A DNA stretch of 64,000 bases, from the NCBI RefSeq assembly GCF_000014125.1, contig NC_008593.1, positions 1,736,001-1,800,000 of the forward strand. The letters run 5' to 3'. Shown one piece after another: positions 8,584 through 19,548 of the stretch (its first letter is position 1; every line of letters begins with the position of its first letter). The translations under genes were made by a program, and so were the position numbers. Below the pieces are notes generated by a model, which was given only the letters and a program-made list of their open reading frames with translations, made no database searches and was not told the DNA's origin. This DNA is from Clostridium novyi NT (GTDB taxonomy: Bacteria; Bacillota; Clostridia; Clostridiales; Clostridiaceae).

Positions 8584-9429
8584 TTATTTATCCATTAATA
8601 AAACAAGATTCTTCATACTTATATCCAGAGCCTTTGCAGAATGTGTTATAATACCACATGAAATATAATCAACTCCAGTATTTGCTATGTCTCTTATAGT
8701 TTTTAAATTTACATTTCCAGAAGCCTCTACAATAGCTTTTCCATTAATCATTTTAACAGCTTTTTTCATAGCATCAATATCCATATTATCTAACATTATT
8801 ATATCTGCCTTTGATTCTAAAGCTTTTTGTACTCCCGTTAAATTTTCAACTTCAACTTCAATTTTTCTTACAAAAGATACACTATTTCTTACTAACTCTA
8901 TAGCTTTTTTTATACCCCCTGCTGCATCTATATGATTATCTTTTATAAGCACGCCATCGGACAAACTAAATCTATGATTATACCCTCCACCTACTTTTAC
9001 TGCATATTTTTCAAAAACTCTAAGATTAGGTGTAGTTTTTCTTGTATCTAATAACTTAGCTTTTGTCCCTTTTATCTCCTTAACAAATTTATTTGTTATA
9101 GTTGCTATTCCACTGATTTTTTGAAGCATATTAAGAGCCACTCTCTCACCAGTAAGTATACTTCTAGTATTTCCTTTAATTTTTGCTATAAGTTGAGAAC
9201 TACTAACTTCATCTCCATCTTTAACTAAAGCTTTAACCTCTACATTTCCTAGCAAAGTAAATACCCTTTCAAATACATTAAGACCAGCTATTATGCCCTC
9301 TTCTTTTGCTATTAAATCTACAGAAGCTATACTGCTTTTTCCAACAATAGCTTCCGTGGTTATATCTTCATAGAAATTATCCTCTTTTAGTGCTTCTATT
9401 AAAAATTTATCAATTATAAACCAATTCAT
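8584..9429 (-). CDS. nadC: nicotinate-nucleotide pyrophosphorylase (quinolinate phosphoribosyltransferase)
   Basis: A 281-residue QPRTase. Family motifs LLDTRKTTPNLR, KYAVKVGGGYNHRFSLSDG and VEVEVEN/DIIMLDN are present, supplying the residues that bind PRPP and quinolinate. It makes nicotinate mononucleotide from quinolinate, the last step of the NadABC route. It overlaps nadB by 20 bases and is the last gene of the nadA-nadB-nadC operon. Confidence 0.96.
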   Translation of the reverse strand: MNWFIIDKFLIEALKEDNFYEDITTEAIVGKSSIASVDLIAKEEGIIAGLNVFERVFTLLGNVEVKALVKDGDEVSSSQLIAKIKGNTRSILTGERVALNMLQKISGIATITNKFVKEIKGTKAKLLDTRKTTPNLRVFEKYAVKVGGGYNHRFSLSDGVLIKDNHIDAAGGIKKAIELVRNSVSFVRKIEVEVENLTGVQKALESKADIIMLDNMDIDAMKKAVKMINGKAIVEASGNVNLKTIRDIANTGVDYISCGIITHSAKALDISMKNLVLLMDK

Positions 9430-10705
9430 CTTTTATATCCTCTCTAATTTTAATAAATTCTTTCTTAATAATTTCATTATTTTCAATTATAAGTTTCTCA
9501 GCTTCATTTATAGTCATATTATTTTTTAAATTATTTAAACTTAGCTTGTCTATATTTTTATTTATATAATTGGCTCCTCTTCTTGAAAAAACTAAGGCCT
9601 CTAAAAGTGAATTACTAGCAAGCCTGTTAGCTCCATGAACTCCTGTACAACTAGTTTCCCCACAAGTAAATAAATTTTTCATAGATGTTCTACTATCTAT
9701 ATCTACATGTATTCCTCCCATAAAATAATGCTGTACAGGGCTTACTGGTATCTTATCTTTGGTTATATCTAATCCTTTTGTTTTGCACTGACTGTATATT
9801 AAAGGAAATCTATTTATAATAAATTCTTTAGATTTATGAGTTATGTCTAAGTATACACAAGGTGAATTGTTTTTTTTCTCTTCCATCTTTATAGCTCTTG
9901 CCACAACATCTCTTGGAAGCAGTTCATCTACAAATCTCTCTCCCTTATTATTTAAAAGATAAGCTCCTTCTCCTCTTAGCGATTCAGAAATTAAAAATCT
10001 TCTACCCTCTTTTTCTCCTTCATAAAGAGCTGTAGGATGAAATTGTATATAATTCATATCTTTTAATTTTATATTGTGTCTTATTGCTATAGAAAGTGCA
10101 TTTCCCTTTAATATTCTTTGATTAGTAGAACTTTTAAATAAACCACCTATTCCTCCTGATGCAAAAACTGTAATTTTAGCATTTATATTTATTACGTCAC
10201 CTTTTGTTATAACAACTCCTCCGTAGCATACATTATCCTTTTCAATAATATCTACTAAAAAAGTATCTTCACATATTATAATATTTCTCCTCTTTCCCAC
10301 TTCTTTTAATAATCCTGTAAACACTCTTTTACCTGTTTCATCAGCACAATGAACTATCCTATTTACTCTATGAGCTCCTTCCCTTGTATAATCAAGTTCT
10401 TCTCCATCCATGTCAAATCTTATTCCCATATCTAAAAGCTTACTTATGTTGTACTTTGACTCATGTACTAAAACTTTTACCGATTCTAAATCATTTTTAT
10501 ACCTTCCTGCCTTTAATGTATCTTCAATGAAGAACTTTTTATCCTTATCATTTATAGCTGTAGATATTCCGCCTTGAGCAAGATAAGAATTGCATTCATC
10601 AATTTTATTTTTAGTAATCATAACTATTTTTAAATCTTTTCTTAAATTCAAAGCAGTATAAAGTCCTGCTATACCCGTGCCTACTATTAATACATCTACC
10701 TCCAT
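9410..10705 (-). CDS. nadB: L-aspartate oxidase
   Basis: A 431-residue flavoprotein. The FAD-binding GxGxxG (VGTGIAGLYTAL) is at residues 8-19, and the succinate-dehydrogenase-family active-site segments are seen at SYLAQGGIS and HFMGGIHVD-like HYFMGGIHVDID. It oxidises aspartate to iminoaspartate for NadA; in anaerobes fumarate is the likely electron acceptor. It is shorter than E. coli NadB (about 540) because most of the C-terminal helical domain is missing, as in other clostridia. RBS AGGGGG precedes ATG. Confidence 0.95.
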   Translation of the reverse strand: MEVDVLIVGTGIAGLYTALNLRKDLKIVMITKNKIDECNSYLAQGGISTAINDKDKKFFIEDTLKAGRYKNDLESVKVLVHESKYNISKLLDMGIRFDMDGEELDYTREGAHRVNRIVHCADETGKRVFTGLLKEVGKRRNIIICEDTFLVDIIEKDNVCYGGVVITKGDVININAKITVFASGGIGGLFKSSTNQRILKGNALSIAIRHNIKLKDMNYIQFHPTALYEGEKEGRRFLISESLRGEGAYLLNNKGERFVDELLPRDVVARAIKMEEKKNNSPCVYLDITHKSKEFIINRFPLIYSQCKTKGLDITKDKIPVSPVQHYFMGGIHVDIDSRTSMKNLFTCGETSCTGVHGANRLASNSLLEALVFSRRGANYINKNIDKLSLNNLKNNMTINEAEKLIIENNEIIKKEFIKIREDIKDELVYN

Positions 10706-10716
10706 ATTAAATCCCC

Positions 10717-11619
10717 CTATAAACTATGCATTTTTTCCAATGCCCTTACTGCTTTTCTTTTTATATTTTCATCTATTTTCACCTCATTATTATAATTTTT
10801 AAGGCAAGTATAAATTTCCTTAATTGAATTCATTTTCATATTTGAACAATGCATATCTAACATATAAAATTCTTTATCTGGGTTTTTCTTTTTTAGTTCA
10901 TGTATAACTCCACATTCTGTGACTATAAGATATTTTTTACTATTACTATTTTGTGCAAAATTTATGATTCCTTTTGTACTTCCTATATAATCTGCTAACT
11001 CTCTAACTTCCTTTCTACACTCTGGATGGACTAAAACATTAATATCATTACCATATTCCTCCTTAGCTTTTATAATATCCGAAGCTTTTATTTTATTATG
11101 AACATAACAATACCCATCCCATAATATAATTTTCTTATTTGGTGTATTCTCTTGTATATATGATCCCAAATTTTTATCTGGTAAAAATATTATCTCATTA
11201 CTTTCTAAATTATTAACTATCTCAATTGCATTTGAAGATGTGCAACATACATCAACCACAGACTTAACCTCTGCAGTAGAATTTATATAGCAAACTACTT
11301 TAGCATTTGGATGTTTTTCCTTTAGTTTTAAAACATCCTCCTTAGTAATCATATTAGCCATAGGACAAATCGCCTTTGGAGTTGGAAAAATAACTTTTTT
11401 ATTAGGCGATAAAATTTTGGCACTTTCCGCCATAAATTTCACTCCACAAAATACTATAGTATCTTCTTTGCATTTTTCTCCTACATCAATTAAAAAATAA
11501 GAATCCCCTATGTAATCCGCTACTTCTTGTACATCTTTAGGCTGATAAAAATGTGCTAAAATAACTGCATTTTTTTCTTTTTTTAATTTCATAATTTTAT
11601 CTTTTAAATCAATTTCCAT
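10717..11619 (-). CDS. nadA: quinolinate synthase A
   Basis: A 300-residue NadA. The three cysteines that hold the [4Fe-4S] cluster are seen in IVFCGVKFMAES, VDVCCTSSNA and IVTECGVIHEL. It condenses iminoaspartate with dihydroxyacetone phosphate to quinolinate. It is first in the nadABC operon, 11 bases before nadB, and lies behind a perfect palindrome (11653-11672) that is a good repressor site. Confidence 0.96.
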   Translation of the reverse strand: MEIDLKDKIMKLKKEKNAVILAHFYQPKDVQEVADYIGDSYFLIDVGEKCKEDTIVFCGVKFMAESAKILSPNKKVIFPTPKAICPMANMITKEDVLKLKEKHPNAKVVCYINSTAEVKSVVDVCCTSSNAIEIVNNLESNEIIFLPDKNLGSYIQENTPNKKIILWDGYCYVHNKIKASDIIKAKEEYGNDINVLVHPECRKEVRELADYIGSTKGIINFAQNSNSKKYLIVTECGVIHELKKKNPDKEFYMLDMHCSNMKMNSIKEIYTCLKNYNNEVKIDENIKRKAVRALEKMHSL

Positions 11620-11652
11620 TCATTACACGCCCTTCTACACCTTATAATTTAA

Positions 11653-11672
11653 TATATACACATGTGTATATA
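11653..11672. promoter_or_regulatory. 20-bp perfect palindrome upstream of nadA (probable operator)
   Basis: TATATACACA mirrored by TGTGTATATA, no mismatches, 34 bases before the nadA start. NAD synthesis operons in Firmicutes are commonly repressed by NiaR (YrxA), whose sites contain ACAC/GTGT half-sites; assignment to NiaR is inference. Confidence 0.6.
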
Positions 11673-11849
11673 CACCTTAAATAATATACCATTTAATTTA
11701 ATTTTTATCAATATATTTTATAACCATTTTTATACTTATTTTACACTTTAAATCTTGGTATATAACATAATATTTTCCATAATATATTGTGAGTTTATAC
11801 CAAGTAATATATTATATAAATATATTATCTAATGAGGAGGTAATTAATA

Positions 11850-12506
11850 ATGAAAATAAAATTTAAAAAACCATTTAATAATCCCGTTATACGTATAATA
11901 TATTTTGTATCTATAGTTTTAATTGCCATATATTTGTTTCAAACATATGGATCTAATAAAGGAGAAATTATTGAATGTAAGAACTGTTATTGTTTTAAAG
12001 ATCAATGGAATAATATAAAAAATAATCCTTCTATAAATAAAAATGCAAAGGTTTTAAGTTGTTGGTTATATTATGACAAAGCCTCTCCTAAACCCGCTCT
12101 TAAAATCATGTTAATAAATAAAAATAAGTTTCATAGATTTCAATACGTTGATGCTATATGTAAAAATGATGAGATTGTACTAGAGTTTAATGGAACTTAT
12201 AAAAATTTAGAAAATGAATTTTCTAAGGGGATTTCAACAGATGAATTTATGACTTCCCTTGATACAGTTTGGAAAAATGCACATAACATTTTCAAAACAC
12301 CTAGTTCTAAATATAGTTTATTCGTTACATCAAAACACTCTAACTCTATAACTAAACAATCCAATGCATTCTATATTGGTAAAAATGGTGCTTTAACAAA
12401 AATTTCTGAAAAAGATTTTCCATTAAATGATGTTAACTATATGAATTGCTCAAAATTAGATGAACAAGATAAATCTTCGGAAAATGCCTGTATAATTTTT
12501 AAATAA
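11850..12506 (+). CDS. unknown membrane-anchored protein
   Basis: A 218-residue protein that I do not recognise. A short basic N-terminus is followed by one hydrophobic helix (about 13-29, VIRIIYFVSIVLIAIYLF); the rest is hydrophilic and probably outside the cell. It has a CKNCYC cluster at about 41-46 and further cysteines at about 66, 110, 202 and 213. GAGGAGG precedes the ATG. It stands alone between nadA, which is divergent, and the TPP riboswitch of thiC. Nothing in the sequence points to a function. Confidence 0.75.
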   Translation: MKIKFKKPFNNPVIRIIYFVSIVLIAIYLFQTYGSNKGEIIECKNCYCFKDQWNNIKNNPSINKNAKVLSCWLYYDKASPKPALKIMLINKNKFHRFQYVDAICKNDEIVLEFNGTYKNLENEFSKGISTDEFMTSLDTVWKNAHNIFKTPSSKYSLFVTSKHSNSITKQSNAFYIGKNGALTKISEKDFPLNDVNYMNCSKLDEQDKSSENACIIFK

Positions 12507-12516
12507 TATAATATAG

Positions 12517-12545
12517 TTTACAAATTTGCATAAATACTTTATACT
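12517..12545 (+). promoter_or_regulatory. promoter of the thiC riboswitch transcript
   Basis: TTTACA, 17 bases, TATACT, ending about 27 bases before the start of the TPP aptamer. Confidence 0.65.
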
Positions 12546-12572
12546 TAGAACTATAAAACATAATATTTAATC

Positions 12573-12657
12573 GTTTGCGGGGGAGCCTTGAGCTGAGAAG
12601 GATAAAACCTGACCCTTAGAACCTGATGTAGTTAGTACTATCGTAGGGAAGCAACTA
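12573..12657 (+). ncRNA. TPP riboswitch (THI element)
   Basis: The aptamer shows GGGGAGCC, then CTGAGA, then GACCCTTAGAACCTGAT and the closing CGTAGGGAAGCA, all conserved thi-box segments in order. It precedes thiC and an intrinsic terminator at 12709-12742, so thiamine pyrophosphate should trigger early termination. Confidence 0.96.
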
Positions 12658-12708
12658 GACTAATTGAATTAACATAACATGAAAACTTATTTTGTGTTAT
12701 TTATTAGT

Positions 12709-12742
12709 ATAAGCCTTCTTACATAGAAGGCTTATTTTTTTA
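12709..12742 (+). terminator. riboswitch-controlled terminator before thiC
   Basis: ATAAGCCTTCT / AGAAGGCTTAT hairpin followed by seven T, 30 bases before thiC: the expression platform of the TPP riboswitch. Confidence 0.9.
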
Positions 12743-12771
12743 TATTAAATTGTTAAGGGGATGGATAAACT

Positions 12772-14085
12772 ATGAATTACACAACACAAATGGATGCTGC
12801 TAAACGTGGCATAGTAACTAAGGAAATGGAAATAGTAGCAAAAAAAGAATGCATGGAAATTTCTAAATTAATGAATTTAGTAGCTACAGGTCAAGTAGCA
12901 ATTCCAGCTAACAAAAATCATAAATCTTTAAGTCCAGAAGGAGTTGGACAAGACTTAAAAACTAAAATCAATGTAAATCTTGGTATTTCAAAAGATTGCT
13001 ATAACATAGATGCTGAACTTGAAAAAGTAAAAAAAGCTGTAGAAATGAAGGCTGAAGCCATTATGGATCTTAGTTGCTACGGAAAAACTGAAGAATTTAG
13101 AAGAAAACTTATAGATATGTCTCCTGCTATGATTGGGACAGTTCCAATGTACGATGCAATTGGTTTTTATGATAAAGAACTTAAAGATATAACTGCCGAA
13201 GAATTACTTGCTGTTGTTGAAAAACATGCAAAAGATGGAGTTGACTTTATGACAATTCACTGTGGAATCAATCGTGAAACAGCAGAAGTTTTCAAAAGAA
13301 ATCCTAGACTTATGAATTTAGTATCTAGAGGCGGAAGTTTACTTTTTGCTTGGATGCAATTAAATAATAAAGAAAATCCTTTCTATGAACACTTTGACAA
13401 AGTACTAGATATATGTGAAAAATATGATGTTACTATAAGTCTTGGAGATGCTTGTCGTCCTGGATGTATAGAAGATTCTACTGATCCTAGTCAAATAAAA
13501 GAATTAATAACTTTAGGAGAACTTACTAAACGTGCATGGGAAAGAAATGTCCAAATTATAATAGAAGGACCTGGACATATGTCTTTAAGTGAAATTAAAA
13601 CAAATATGCTTCTTGAAAAGAAATTATGTCATAATGCTCCTTTCTATGTTTTAGGACCTATAGTAACAGATGTGGCTCCTGGATATGATCATATTACAAG
13701 TGCCATAGGTGGTGCTATTGCAGCTTCATTTGGTGCTGACTTCTTATGCTATGTAACACCTGCTGAACATCTTAGACTTCCAAACATAGATGATATGAAA
13801 GAAGGTATAATTGCAACTAAAATAGCCGCTCATGCAGCAGACATTGCTAAAGGTATTCCTGGAGCAAGAGACTGGGATAACAAAATGAGCAGAGCTAGAC
13901 GTGATTTAGATTGGGATACTATGTTTGAGCTTGCAATTGATCCTGAAAAAGCTAAACGTTATAGAGCTGAATCTATACCAGAAGATGAACATACTTGTAC
14001 TATGTGCGGAAAAATGTGCGCAGTTAGAAACATGAATAAGGTCATGGATGGTAAAAACATAAATATTTTAAGAGAAGATGACTAA
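12772..14085 (+). CDS. thiC: phosphomethylpyrimidine synthase
   Basis: A 437-residue ThiC, which turns aminoimidazole ribotide into the hydroxymethylpyrimidine phosphate of thiamine by a radical SAM reaction. [30 protein letters not shown] and the C-terminal cluster motif CTMCGKMC are visible. The cluster is CX2CX3C rather than the CX2CX4C of E. coli ThiC, which I believe is normal for the shorter anaerobe-type enzymes. It lacks the N-terminal extension of proteobacterial ThiC. No other thi gene is in the window, so it is a single-gene riboswitch unit. Confidence 0.96.
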   Translation: MNYTTQMDAAKRGIVTKEMEIVAKKECMEISKLMNLVATGQVAIPANKNHKSLSPEGVGQDLKTKINVNLGISKDCYNIDAELEKVKKAVEMKAEAIMDLSCYGKTEEFRRKLIDMSPAMIGTVPMYDAIGFYDKELKDITAEELLAVVEKHAKDGVDFMTIHCGINRETAEVFKRNPRLMNLVSRGGSLLFAWMQLNNKENPFYEHFDKVLDICEKYDVTISLGDACRPGCIEDSTDPSQIKELITLGELTKRAWERNVQIIIEGPGHMSLSEIKTNMLLEKKLCHNAPFYVLGPIVTDVAPGYDHITSAIGGAIAASFGADFLCYVTPAEHLRLPNIDDMKEGIIATKIAAHAADIAKGIPGARDWDNKMSRARRDLDWDTMFELAIDPEKAKRYRAESIPEDEHTCTMCGKMCAVRNMNKVMDGKNINILREDD

Positions 14086-14109
14086 TAAGTCATACAAAAT
14101 ATAGCCTCC

Positions 14110-14146
14110 AAAAGCTATTGACTATCATTATAGCCAATAGCTTTTT
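14110..14146 (+). terminator. terminator after thiC
   Basis: AAAAGCTATTG / CAATAGCTTTT arms with a 14-base loop and following T-rich tail. Confidence 0.85.
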
Positions 14147-14219
14147 ATTTTGACTATTCGCTTTTTATTTCATATTTTGTATATTTATAGTAGAATATAA
14201 TACATAGGAGGTACGTATC

Positions 14220-15800
14220 ATGAATATTAGTAAAACTATAAGATCTCATTTTCAAAATAAATCTTTAAACTATATAAAATCTCATTATGGAAAATACATA
14301 AAAAGAAAACGTAACTTATCTAAAATAAAGAATTTTTTTAAGCATGCTTACGACTCATCTAATTCAGTAGATGACAGTACATGGGCAGATTTAAATATGG
14401 ATGATGTATATTGTAGTATAGATAGAACATTTTCCACACCAGGTGAACAACATTTATATAAAGTTTTAAGAACTCCACTGTATGACAAATCTTTATTAGA
14501 AAAACGTAATGAACTAATCTCTTTTTTTCAAGATAATAGCTCAATTAGAGAAAAAATATCTTTAATATTACATAATCTTGATAAAACCGATAGCTATGTA
14601 GACTCCATTTTTTTTGAAGAAACAACAAACTATCCAAAGTACAAAATACTTTGTTATGTTTGTTCATTTTCTTTTATATTGTCCTTGTTTATGTGTTTAT
14701 TTTGGGGATTTTCAAGATTCGGTATGATTGCCCTTTCACTATCATTTATAAATATGTTCATTCATTATAGTCTTAACAAAGTCATAAGAGAACAAGTTTT
14801 ATCTATGGTTTATTTAGGAAACACCATAAGTGCCGCTGCAAGTATACTATACCTTAACTGTAAACAATTAAAGGAATATAACAATAAGTTAAATTCACTA
14901 CTAAAAACTTTAGACCCTATACGCAAAAACACCTTTACTATAAATAGAATTGAAACTCTAGATATTGTAGGTGACTATGTAAACATAATGTTTCTTATTA
15001 AAGAAATCAACTACTTTAAATCTATAAGTACATTAATTAAGCATAAAAAAGATTTGTTAGATTTATATTTGATTATTGGTAAAATAGATACTCTTATATC
15101 TATAGCTTCTTTTAGAGACGGATTACCTAAATATACAAAACCAAATTTCGTTGATAATAGTAAATTTCTAAGTGTAACTAACTTAGAACATCCACTAATA
15201 CAAAATGCTATACCTAACTCTATAGATATAAATAATTTTGGAATTATAATAACCGGCTCAAATATGTCAGGTAAGTCCACATTCTTAAGAACAGTTGGCG
15301 TTAATGCACTTTTAGCTCAAACTATATATACATGTATTGCTGATTCTTATTCTAGTAGTATTTTCAATATAATAACATCAATTAAACCTGGTGATGATCT
15401 ACTAGGCGGAAAAAGTTATTACCTTGCAGAAGCAGAGGCATTGCTTAGAATAATAAATGCAAGTAATGAAAATATACCTTGTCTTTGTATGATTGACGAA
15501 ATATATAGAGGAACAAATCCTATAGAAAGAATAAATGCATCATGCGAAATATTAAATTACCTCTCATCCCATAATGCTTTAACATTAGTTGCAACTCATG
15601 ATTTACAACTTACAAAAATGACTAATGGATATAAATGTTATTACTTTAAAGAAGATGTTACAAACACCGGTCTTACATTTGATTACAAAATAAAAGAAGG
15701 TATATCTCCTACTAGAAATGCTGTAAAAATACTAAAATTTCTAGGATATCCTAGTGAAATAATAAATAAAACAGAAGAAAGAATAAAAGCCGTTGAATGA
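14220..15800 (+). CDS. membrane-associated MutS-like ATPase
   Basis: A 526-residue protein with only the C-terminal half of MutS. Residues about 340-500 carry the Walker A loop GSNMSGKSTF, the Walker B/signature region CMIDEIYRGTNPIERINA, and the ATHD switch. There is no mismatch-recognition domain. Unlike MutS it has two or three hydrophobic helices at about 140-180 (CYVCSFSFILSLFMCLFWGF, then a second), so it should sit in the membrane. It is monocistronic with GGAGG before ATG. Homologues of this shape are annotated as mismatch-repair proteins, but recognition of mismatches is unlikely; the function is unknown. Confidence 0.82.
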   Translation: MNISKTIRSHFQNKSLNYIKSHYGKYIKRKRNLSKIKNFFKHAYDSSNSVDDSTWADLNMDDVYCSIDRTFSTPGEQHLYKVLRTPLYDKSLLEKRNELISFFQDNSSIREKISLILHNLDKTDSYVDSIFFEETTNYPKYKILCYVCSFSFILSLFMCLFWGFSRFGMIALSLSFINMFIHYSLNKVIREQVLSMVYLGNTISAAASILYLNCKQLKEYNNKLNSLLKTLDPIRKNTFTINRIETLDIVGDYVNIMFLIKEINYFKSISTLIKHKKDLLDLYLIIGKIDTLISIASFRDGLPKYTKPNFVDNSKFLSVTNLEHPLIQNAIPNSIDINNFGIIITGSNMSGKSTFLRTVGVNALLAQTIYTCIADSYSSSIFNIITSIKPGDDLLGGKSYYLAEAEALLRIINASNENIPCLCMIDEIYRGTNPIERINASCEILNYLSSHNALTLVATHDLQLTKMTNGYKCYYFKEDVTNTGLTFDYKIKEGISPTRNAVKILKFLGYPSEIINKTEERIKAVE

Positions 15801-15821
15801 TTTAATCATTTAACGGCTTTT
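15785..15821. terminator. convergent terminator between MutS-like and sufB genes
   Basis: AAAAGCCGTTGAATGA / TCATTTAACGGCTTTT, one G-T pair, loop of 5; it includes the MutS-like stop codon and can serve both strands. Confidence 0.8.
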
Positions 15822-15849
15822 ATGATAATTATAAATAAATTACTACTTA

Positions 15850-16770
15850 TTATTTCAGGAATCCTTTTAATATAGTTTCTTCTGCTTCCTTCTCTGTAAG
15901 TCCAAGTGACATAAGCTTCATCAATTGTTCTGAAGCTATTTTACCTATGGCAGCTTCATGAATTAATTCTGCATCTTCACATCTAGCATCAAGAGCTGGT
16001 ATTGATGTAACTCTAGCATTACCCATTATGATTGAATCACATTCTATGTGTCCTCTTGATTTATTTTCACCATTCATCATAAAGTAGAATGTTTGTCTTG
16101 AATTATCCTTAGCTACTGAACGAGATACTATTTGTGCTGATGAATCTTCTCCTTTAAGATTTATGTTAACCTTAGAATCAGCAACTTGATCTTCATCAGT
16201 AAAAATTCTCTCAGTTACAATTAAATGAGCATTTTTATGAAGATTTATAGTTAATTCTTTTTTACTATTATCTACCCCTTTTATTTGAACTAAATCCATT
16301 TCAAATGTAGAATCTTCTCCAACTTCAATTACAGTAGTTGTATTAAATACTTTTTGAGATTTTCCATCACTTTCTGCATAGTGCTTCTCTATATACTTAA
16401 CATGACAATTCTTTCCTACATGTACATCATGAACTCCTTCATGTTCTGTAGTTTGAGCTGTACAGTTATGTATTCCACATCCGGCAACTATATTTACATC
16501 TGAGTTATCCCCTACTTTAAAAGTATTATATACCTTATCAGTAGCATTGACATCTGTAACTATAACTGGTACATGGACACTTTGTTTTTTAGTATTTGGG
16601 GCAACGATTACATCTAATCCTGATTTTTCTTTTTTACTTTTTATACTTATATTCATTGTTGTATTTCTACTTACGGACTCACCATTACTTCTTATATTGT
16701 GCGCCCCTTTATATAAATCAGTAGTATCATCTATCTTACTTAATATCTTTTCTTGTATTGATTCTGACAT
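15850..16770 (-). CDS. SufB/SufD-family Fe-S scaffold subunit
   Basis: A 306-residue protein with the beta-helix core of SufB/SufD (repeats such as NVNATDKVYNTFKVG, CHVKYIEKHYAES, and the C-terminal EAAIGKIASEQLMKLMSLGL with the conserved IGK). It forms a two-gene unit with the SufC-like ATPase, 5 bases upstream. SufS, SufU and SufD are absent nearby. Such minimal SufBC pairs have been proposed as an ancestral Fe-S assembly system (SMS); whether this pair acts as scaffold or Fe-S transfer machine is not shown by the sequence. Confidence 0.88.
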   Translation of the reverse strand: MSESIQEKILSKIDDTTDLYKGAHNIRSNGESVSRNTTMNISIKSKKEKSGLDVIVAPNTKKQSVHVPVIVTDVNATDKVYNTFKVGDNSDVNIVAGCGIHNCTAQTTEHEGVHDVHVGKNCHVKYIEKHYAESDGKSQKVFNTTTVIEVGEDSTFEMDLVQIKGVDNSKKELTINLHKNAHLIVTERIFTDEDQVADSKVNINLKGEDSSAQIVSRSVAKDNSRQTFYFMMNGENKSRGHIECDSIIMGNARVTSIPALDARCEDAELIHEAAIGKIASEQLMKLMSLGLTEKEAEETILKGFLK

Positions 16771-16775
16771 CTCTT

Positions 16776-17507
16776 CTACCTCCCAGTTTCACAGGTTCCA
16801 CAATAATCACAAGCTGCCTGAGCCTTTATCTCACTTATAATTTCTTCTTTGCTTGTAGTTTTTTGTATTTTTCCATTAGACAAAACAATTACTTCATCTG
16901 CTAAATTAATTATTCTTTCTTGGTGAGAAATAATAACTATTGTAGTATTTCTTTCTTTATGCATATTAGTAAATGTTTCAACTAATCTTTGAAAACTCCA
17001 TAAGTCAATTCCTGCTTCTGGTTCATCAAAAATTGCTAACTTTAAATCTCTAGCAAGTACTGATGCTATTTCAATTCTCTTTAATTCCCCACCTGAAAGG
17101 CTTGAATTAATCTCTCTATCTATATAATCCTTAGTACAAAGTCCTACATTATTTAATAATTCATGAACATCAACTTTTTCCTTAGAATCTTTTCCTGCAA
17201 GATTTAAAAGCCCTCTTACTGTCATACCTTTAAAATGTGGTGGCTGTTGAAATGCATAACCTATTTGTTTATTAGCCCTACCTGTTATATCTAGTTTTGT
17301 AATATCTTCTCCATCTAAAATTATATTACCTGATGTAGGTTTATATATACCCATCATCATTTTACATAAAGATGACTTTCCCCCACCATTAGGTCCTGTA
17401 ATAACATAAATTTTATTATCTTGTAATGTTAAATTTATGTTATCTAAAATACTAATTTTTTTATCATTTTCTTCAACTTCTAATGATAAATTTTTAAGTT
17501 CTAGCAT
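16776..17507 (-). CDS. SufC-like Fe-S assembly ATPase
   Basis: A 243-residue ABC ATPase of the SufC type. Walker A is GPNGGGKSS, the signature is SSLSGGELKRIEIA, Walker B is LAIFDEPEAGIDL, and the H-loop is VIISHQE. ATG at 17507 is used because AAGGGG lies about 8 bases upstream; the upstream reading from 17558 has no RBS. It ends with a cysteine-bearing tail, CDYCGTC, which is unusual for SufC and could bind a metal or cluster. It is followed directly by the SufB/D gene. Confidence 0.9.
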   Translation of the reverse strand: MLELKNLSLEVEENDKKISILDNINLTLQDNKIYVITGPNGGGKSSLCKMMMGIYKPTSGNIILDGEDITKLDITGRANKQIGYAFQQPPHFKGMTVRGLLNLAGKDSKEKVDVHELLNNVGLCTKDYIDREINSSLSGGELKRIEIASVLARDLKLAIFDEPEAGIDLWSFQRLVETFTNMHKERNTTIVIISHQERIINLADEVIVLSNGKIQKTTSKEEIISEIKAQAACDYCGTCETGR

Positions 17508-17556
17508 TTGTTCTTCCCCTTTTCTAGATTTTATAGTATGTATACTAATACAAAAC

Positions 17557-17581
17557 AAAACTGCTTTTAAAAAGCAGTTTT
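17557..17581 (-). terminator. terminator after the RseC-family gene
   Basis: AAAACTGCTTTT / AAAAGCAGTTTT-type hairpin just past the RseC stop and upstream of sufC. Confidence 0.75.
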
Positions 17582-17614
17582 ATAAATTTCACAAAGAAAC
17601 ATATAAATAAAATA

Positions 17615-18040
17615 CTATTTAAGTATCTCTACTATTTTTAATGAGTAATTACTTTTCTTAGCTGTTTTCTTATTAAAGAAGTGTAATATTGTATATGATA
17701 TTACAAGTGCAACTATACCCACTAAAAAGCTTAACATTTCATAATTACTATATCCAGCTTGTGAGAATACTTTAATGCCTATAGCTATACCACATATCAT
17801 CATAACTAGTGGAAATACATATACTAAAGCTAGCATTTTATTAAAAGTTTTTTGCTCCATTTCAACCTTTACCTTATCTCCAACTTTTGCTCCTGCGGTA
17901 TTTTCTATTTCAGTAGTTATTGATGCTGCTGAACATGCTGCCTTACAAGTAGCACAGTTATCTCCACATCCTGATTTTCTTTTAAAAACTACTGAAGCAT
18001 AGTTACCATTTACAGAAGTTATGTACCCTACTTCTGTCAT
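17615..18040 (-). CDS. SoxR-reducing-system RseC family protein
   Basis: A 141-residue protein. The N-terminal domain has the RseC cysteine pattern (CGDNCATCKAAC, four cysteines) and is followed by two membrane helices (about 70-90 and 100-120). In E. coli RseC works with the Rsx/Rnf electron-transfer complex. ATG at 18040 is preferred to TTG at 18049 for spacing from AGGAG. It stands alone here, between gdhA and sufC, and no Rnf genes are in the window. Confidence 0.88.
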   Translation of the reverse strand: MTEVGYITSVNGNYASVVFKRKSGCGDNCATCKAACSAASITTEIENTAGAKVGDKVKVEMEQKTFNKMLALVYVFPLVMMICGIAIGIKVFSQAGYSNYEMLSFLVGIVALVISYTILHFFNKKTAKKSNYSLKIVEILK

Positions 18041-18132
18041 ATTTATCAACTCCTACACGCTGTTTATATACTAGTTTATTATAACATATATTATTTTTTT
18101 TTCTAATACTTTTAATATAAAAAATATTAAAT

Positions 18133-18172
18133 AAAAACAGTGTTAAGAAAGCTCCCTTAACACTGCTTTTTT
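18133..18172 (-). terminator. terminator after gdhA
   Basis: On the minus strand a CAGTGTTAAG / CTTAACACTG hairpin followed by TTTTTATTT. Confidence 0.85.
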
Positions 18173-18192
18173 ATTTTTAATCTTTAATATTA

Positions 18193-19548
<1,356 letters not shown>

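Noticed and set aside
12772..14085. ThiC cluster motif CX2CX3C as a damaged active site
   Set aside because: The rest of the protein is fully conserved and I recall the shorter spacing in other anaerobe-type ThiC proteins, so it is more likely a normal variant.
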